Shown here in pieces: positions 62,866 to 64,000 of a stretch of 64,000 nucleotides of DNA. The position numbers and the translations under genes were made by a program. Within the stretch, counting starts at the first letter, position 1. Each line of letters begins with the position of its first letter. This stretch comes from Sphingopyxis sp. YF1 (GTDB taxonomy: Bacteria; Pseudomonadota; Alphaproteobacteria; Sphingomonadales; Sphingomonadaceae). The DNA is taken from assembly GCF_022701295.1 (NCBI RefSeq), contig NZ_CP033204.1, positions 1,116,001-1,180,000 on the forward strand, read 5' to 3'. The notes under the pieces are model-generated. The model was not told the origin of the DNA. It did not search any database and saw only the letters and a program-made list of their open reading frames with translations.

Positions 62866-63858
62866 ATGAAAAAATTGCTGTCGGCCATCGCCATCCTGGC
62901 GATGCTGATCCAGCCCGTCCATGCCATCGCCAGGGACAAGGAGCCGGTGAAGATCGCCGGCCCGGCGAATGCGAAGGGCGTCGCGACCGTTACGGTCGGC
63001 GCGTTCAACGTCGGCTTCATCTTCGAATCGATCGACCGGACCGCGGCGAGCGGCGGGTTGATGGGCGCGTTCGGGGGTACGACCAAGGCGAAGAGCGAAC
63101 TCGTCGGCGTGACGCCCGAGATGATGCAGGCGGTCACCGACGCCGCCTATGCCGACTTCGTCGCACAGCTGACCGCGAGCGGCTACAGCGTCCAGGCGCC
63201 GGCCGATCTTTTCGGTCACGCCGCGCTTGCCAAGACCAAATCGCAGGAGGTGCCGCTCGACATCAACCTCGCGCTCGAAAAGGGGAGCAAGGGCAAGGCG
63301 ACTTATTTCAAACCGTCGACGCTGCCGTCGCTGCTGATGATCCCGGGCGATTTCACGGGGTCGGGGATGAGCAGCATGGGGATCAACATGGCCGCCGGAC
63401 AGGCAAGCATGGCGCTGACCAACTATGCCAGGGCGGCGAATGTCGGGGTGATCGACGTCGTCTATCTGATCGACTTCTCGCAGCAGAAACGCCCCGGCGC
63501 GTTCAGCTTCGGCGGGCTGCAGGTCAACAGCGCGCTGTCGGTCAGCGCCGACTATTCGCGCATCACGCTGATCGCGCCGAGCGGCAAGCAGTCGGTGATC
63601 ACGGTCAAGGCGCCGGTCGCGGTCGAGGGCGAGTTCGTCGAAAAGAGCGACGCGTCGAGCGGCACCGACAAGGCGCTGCAATCGGGCGCCAATGTCGCGG
63701 GCGGCGTCGCGGCGGTGATGGGTTTCGGCGGGCTGCGCTTTGGCAAGACGCGCAAATTCGCCTTCACCGCGAAGCCCGGCAATTATGAGCAGGGCGCGGC
63801 GAAGGCCGCGAATCTCGCGAGCACGATGCTGATCGGGCGGCTGGCGCCGCTGCGCTGA
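62866..63858 (+). CDS. Exported protein of unknown function
   Basis: A 330-residue protein with signal peptide MKKLLSAIAILAMLIQPVHA. ATG 62866 has GGAGGAA upstream; the frame is open for 35 codons more but without a signal sequence. The mature part is Gly/Ala/Ser-rich with repeating short beta-like segments (ATVTVGAFNVGFIFESI, VIDVVYLIDFSQQK, SVITVKAPVAVEGEF). One stretch, GSGMSSMGINMAAGQASMA, is Met-rich. I recognise no family. It could be an outer-membrane-associated or periplasmic protein. Confidence 0.7.
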   Translation: MKKLLSAIAILAMLIQPVHAIARDKEPVKIAGPANAKGVATVTVGAFNVGFIFESIDRTAASGGLMGAFGGTTKAKSELVGVTPEMMQAVTDAAYADFVAQLTASGYSVQAPADLFGHAALAKTKSQEVPLDINLALEKGSKGKATYFKPSTLPSLLMIPGDFTGSGMSSMGINMAAGQASMALTNYARAANVGVIDVVYLIDFSQQKRPGAFSFGGLQVNSALSVSADYSRITLIAPSGKQSVITVKAPVAVEGEFVEKSDASSGTDKALQSGANVAGGVAAVMGFGGLRFGKTRKFAFTAKPGNYEQGAAKAANLASTMLIGRLAPLR

Positions 63859-64000
63859 GGCGCGCGGCGGATCATGCCCCTCGTCCCGGGCCTGTCGAAG
63901 GATGCGTCTCGGCATCGTCGGGCTTCGACAGGTGCGGGCTGCGGTCCGGTCGGGTCGGTGACTCCGAAACCGCTTGACGGGGGGAGTGGACGCCCGCCAC
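63859..64000. other. Right-hand end, no gene seen; diverged repeat
   Basis: No supportable gene. It contains a diverged copy of the GAGCTTGTCGAAG-type inverted repeat: GGCCTGTCGAAGGATG near 63890-63905 faces GGGCTTCGACAGGTGCGG near 63923-63940. Confidence 0.5.

Overview
The window looks like a piece of an alphaproteobacterial chromosome from the order Sphingomonadales, most likely a Sphingopyxis/Sphingomonas relative. Reasons: high GC throughout with strong third-position bias (hence the long antisense reading frames), a CckA-type hybrid kinase, the C4-type 5-aminolevulinate synthase, a GTTC-N7-GTTC SOS box ahead of recA, the carboxyspermidine polyamine route, and dispersed inverted repeats with a GAGCTTGTCGAAG core, which I associate with this group. 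The genus is inferred from general resemblance, not from a search.

Layout. 1-9 kb: partial soluble lytic transglycosylase, then dapA-smpB-DUF2062, an M13 metallopeptidase, cckA and a translationally coupled single-domain response regulator. 9-17 kb: recA with its SOS box, an arginase-family enzyme, a GST, two exported DUF4019-like paralogues, alaS, an SRPBCC protein and a lipoprotein. 17-18.1 kb: a two-gene lysis cassette (GH108 endolysin and GTA-type holin) on the minus strand with no other phage genes. 18-24.4 kb: quinone oxidoreductase, EF-hand protein, two small membrane proteins, tRNA-Pro(GGG), yajC-secD-secF. 24.4-31 kb: GT4 glycosyltransferase, a divergent XRE regulator/DUF6456 pair, a DUF2569 membrane protein, a Uup-type ABC-F ATPase, a SIMPL protein, a 2OG-Fe(II) oxygenase and tRNA-His. 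31-42 kb: amino-acid dehydrogenase, DUF454, then tRNA-Trp-sugE-nuoA on the minus strand with a related structured leader in front of both sugE and nuoA; next EamA transporter-GST-SDR, nnrD, an RlmD-like methyltransferase, tandem MAPEG proteins, a CoA-transferase and an MFS transporter. 42-53 kb: gdhA, ornithine/lysine decarboxylase with a structured leader, a cNMP-domain/thioredoxin-reductase-like flavoprotein, carboxynorspermidine decarboxylase, a Tat-exported Ntn asparaginase, DUF486, an alpha/beta hydrolase and carboxynorspermidine dehydrogenase. 53-64 kb: threonine dehydratase, lipoprotein, GNAT, a 55-residue membrane protein, nitroreductase, DUF695, hemA, murI, plsY-dprA, a VWA protein and an exported protein of unknown function.

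How the genes fit together. The decarboxylase, carboxynorspermidine dehydrogenase and carboxynorspermidine decarboxylase can form a complete putrescine-to-spermidine route, with the arginase-family enzyme as a possible ornithine source. recA, dprA, cckA, the GTA-type holin/endolysin pair and the XRE/DUF6456 pair are the kinds of genes tied to gene transfer agent production, release and uptake in other alphaproteobacteria, but no capsid genes lie here, so that link is an inference.

The most interesting unexplained structure is the duplicated three-hairpin RNA leader ahead of sugE and nuoA. Its outer blocks are identical, its central hairpin shows compensatory change, and in both copies the last hairpin competes with a hairpin around the ribosome binding site. 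It looks like a riboswitch, possibly a divergent relative of the guanidine-II class.
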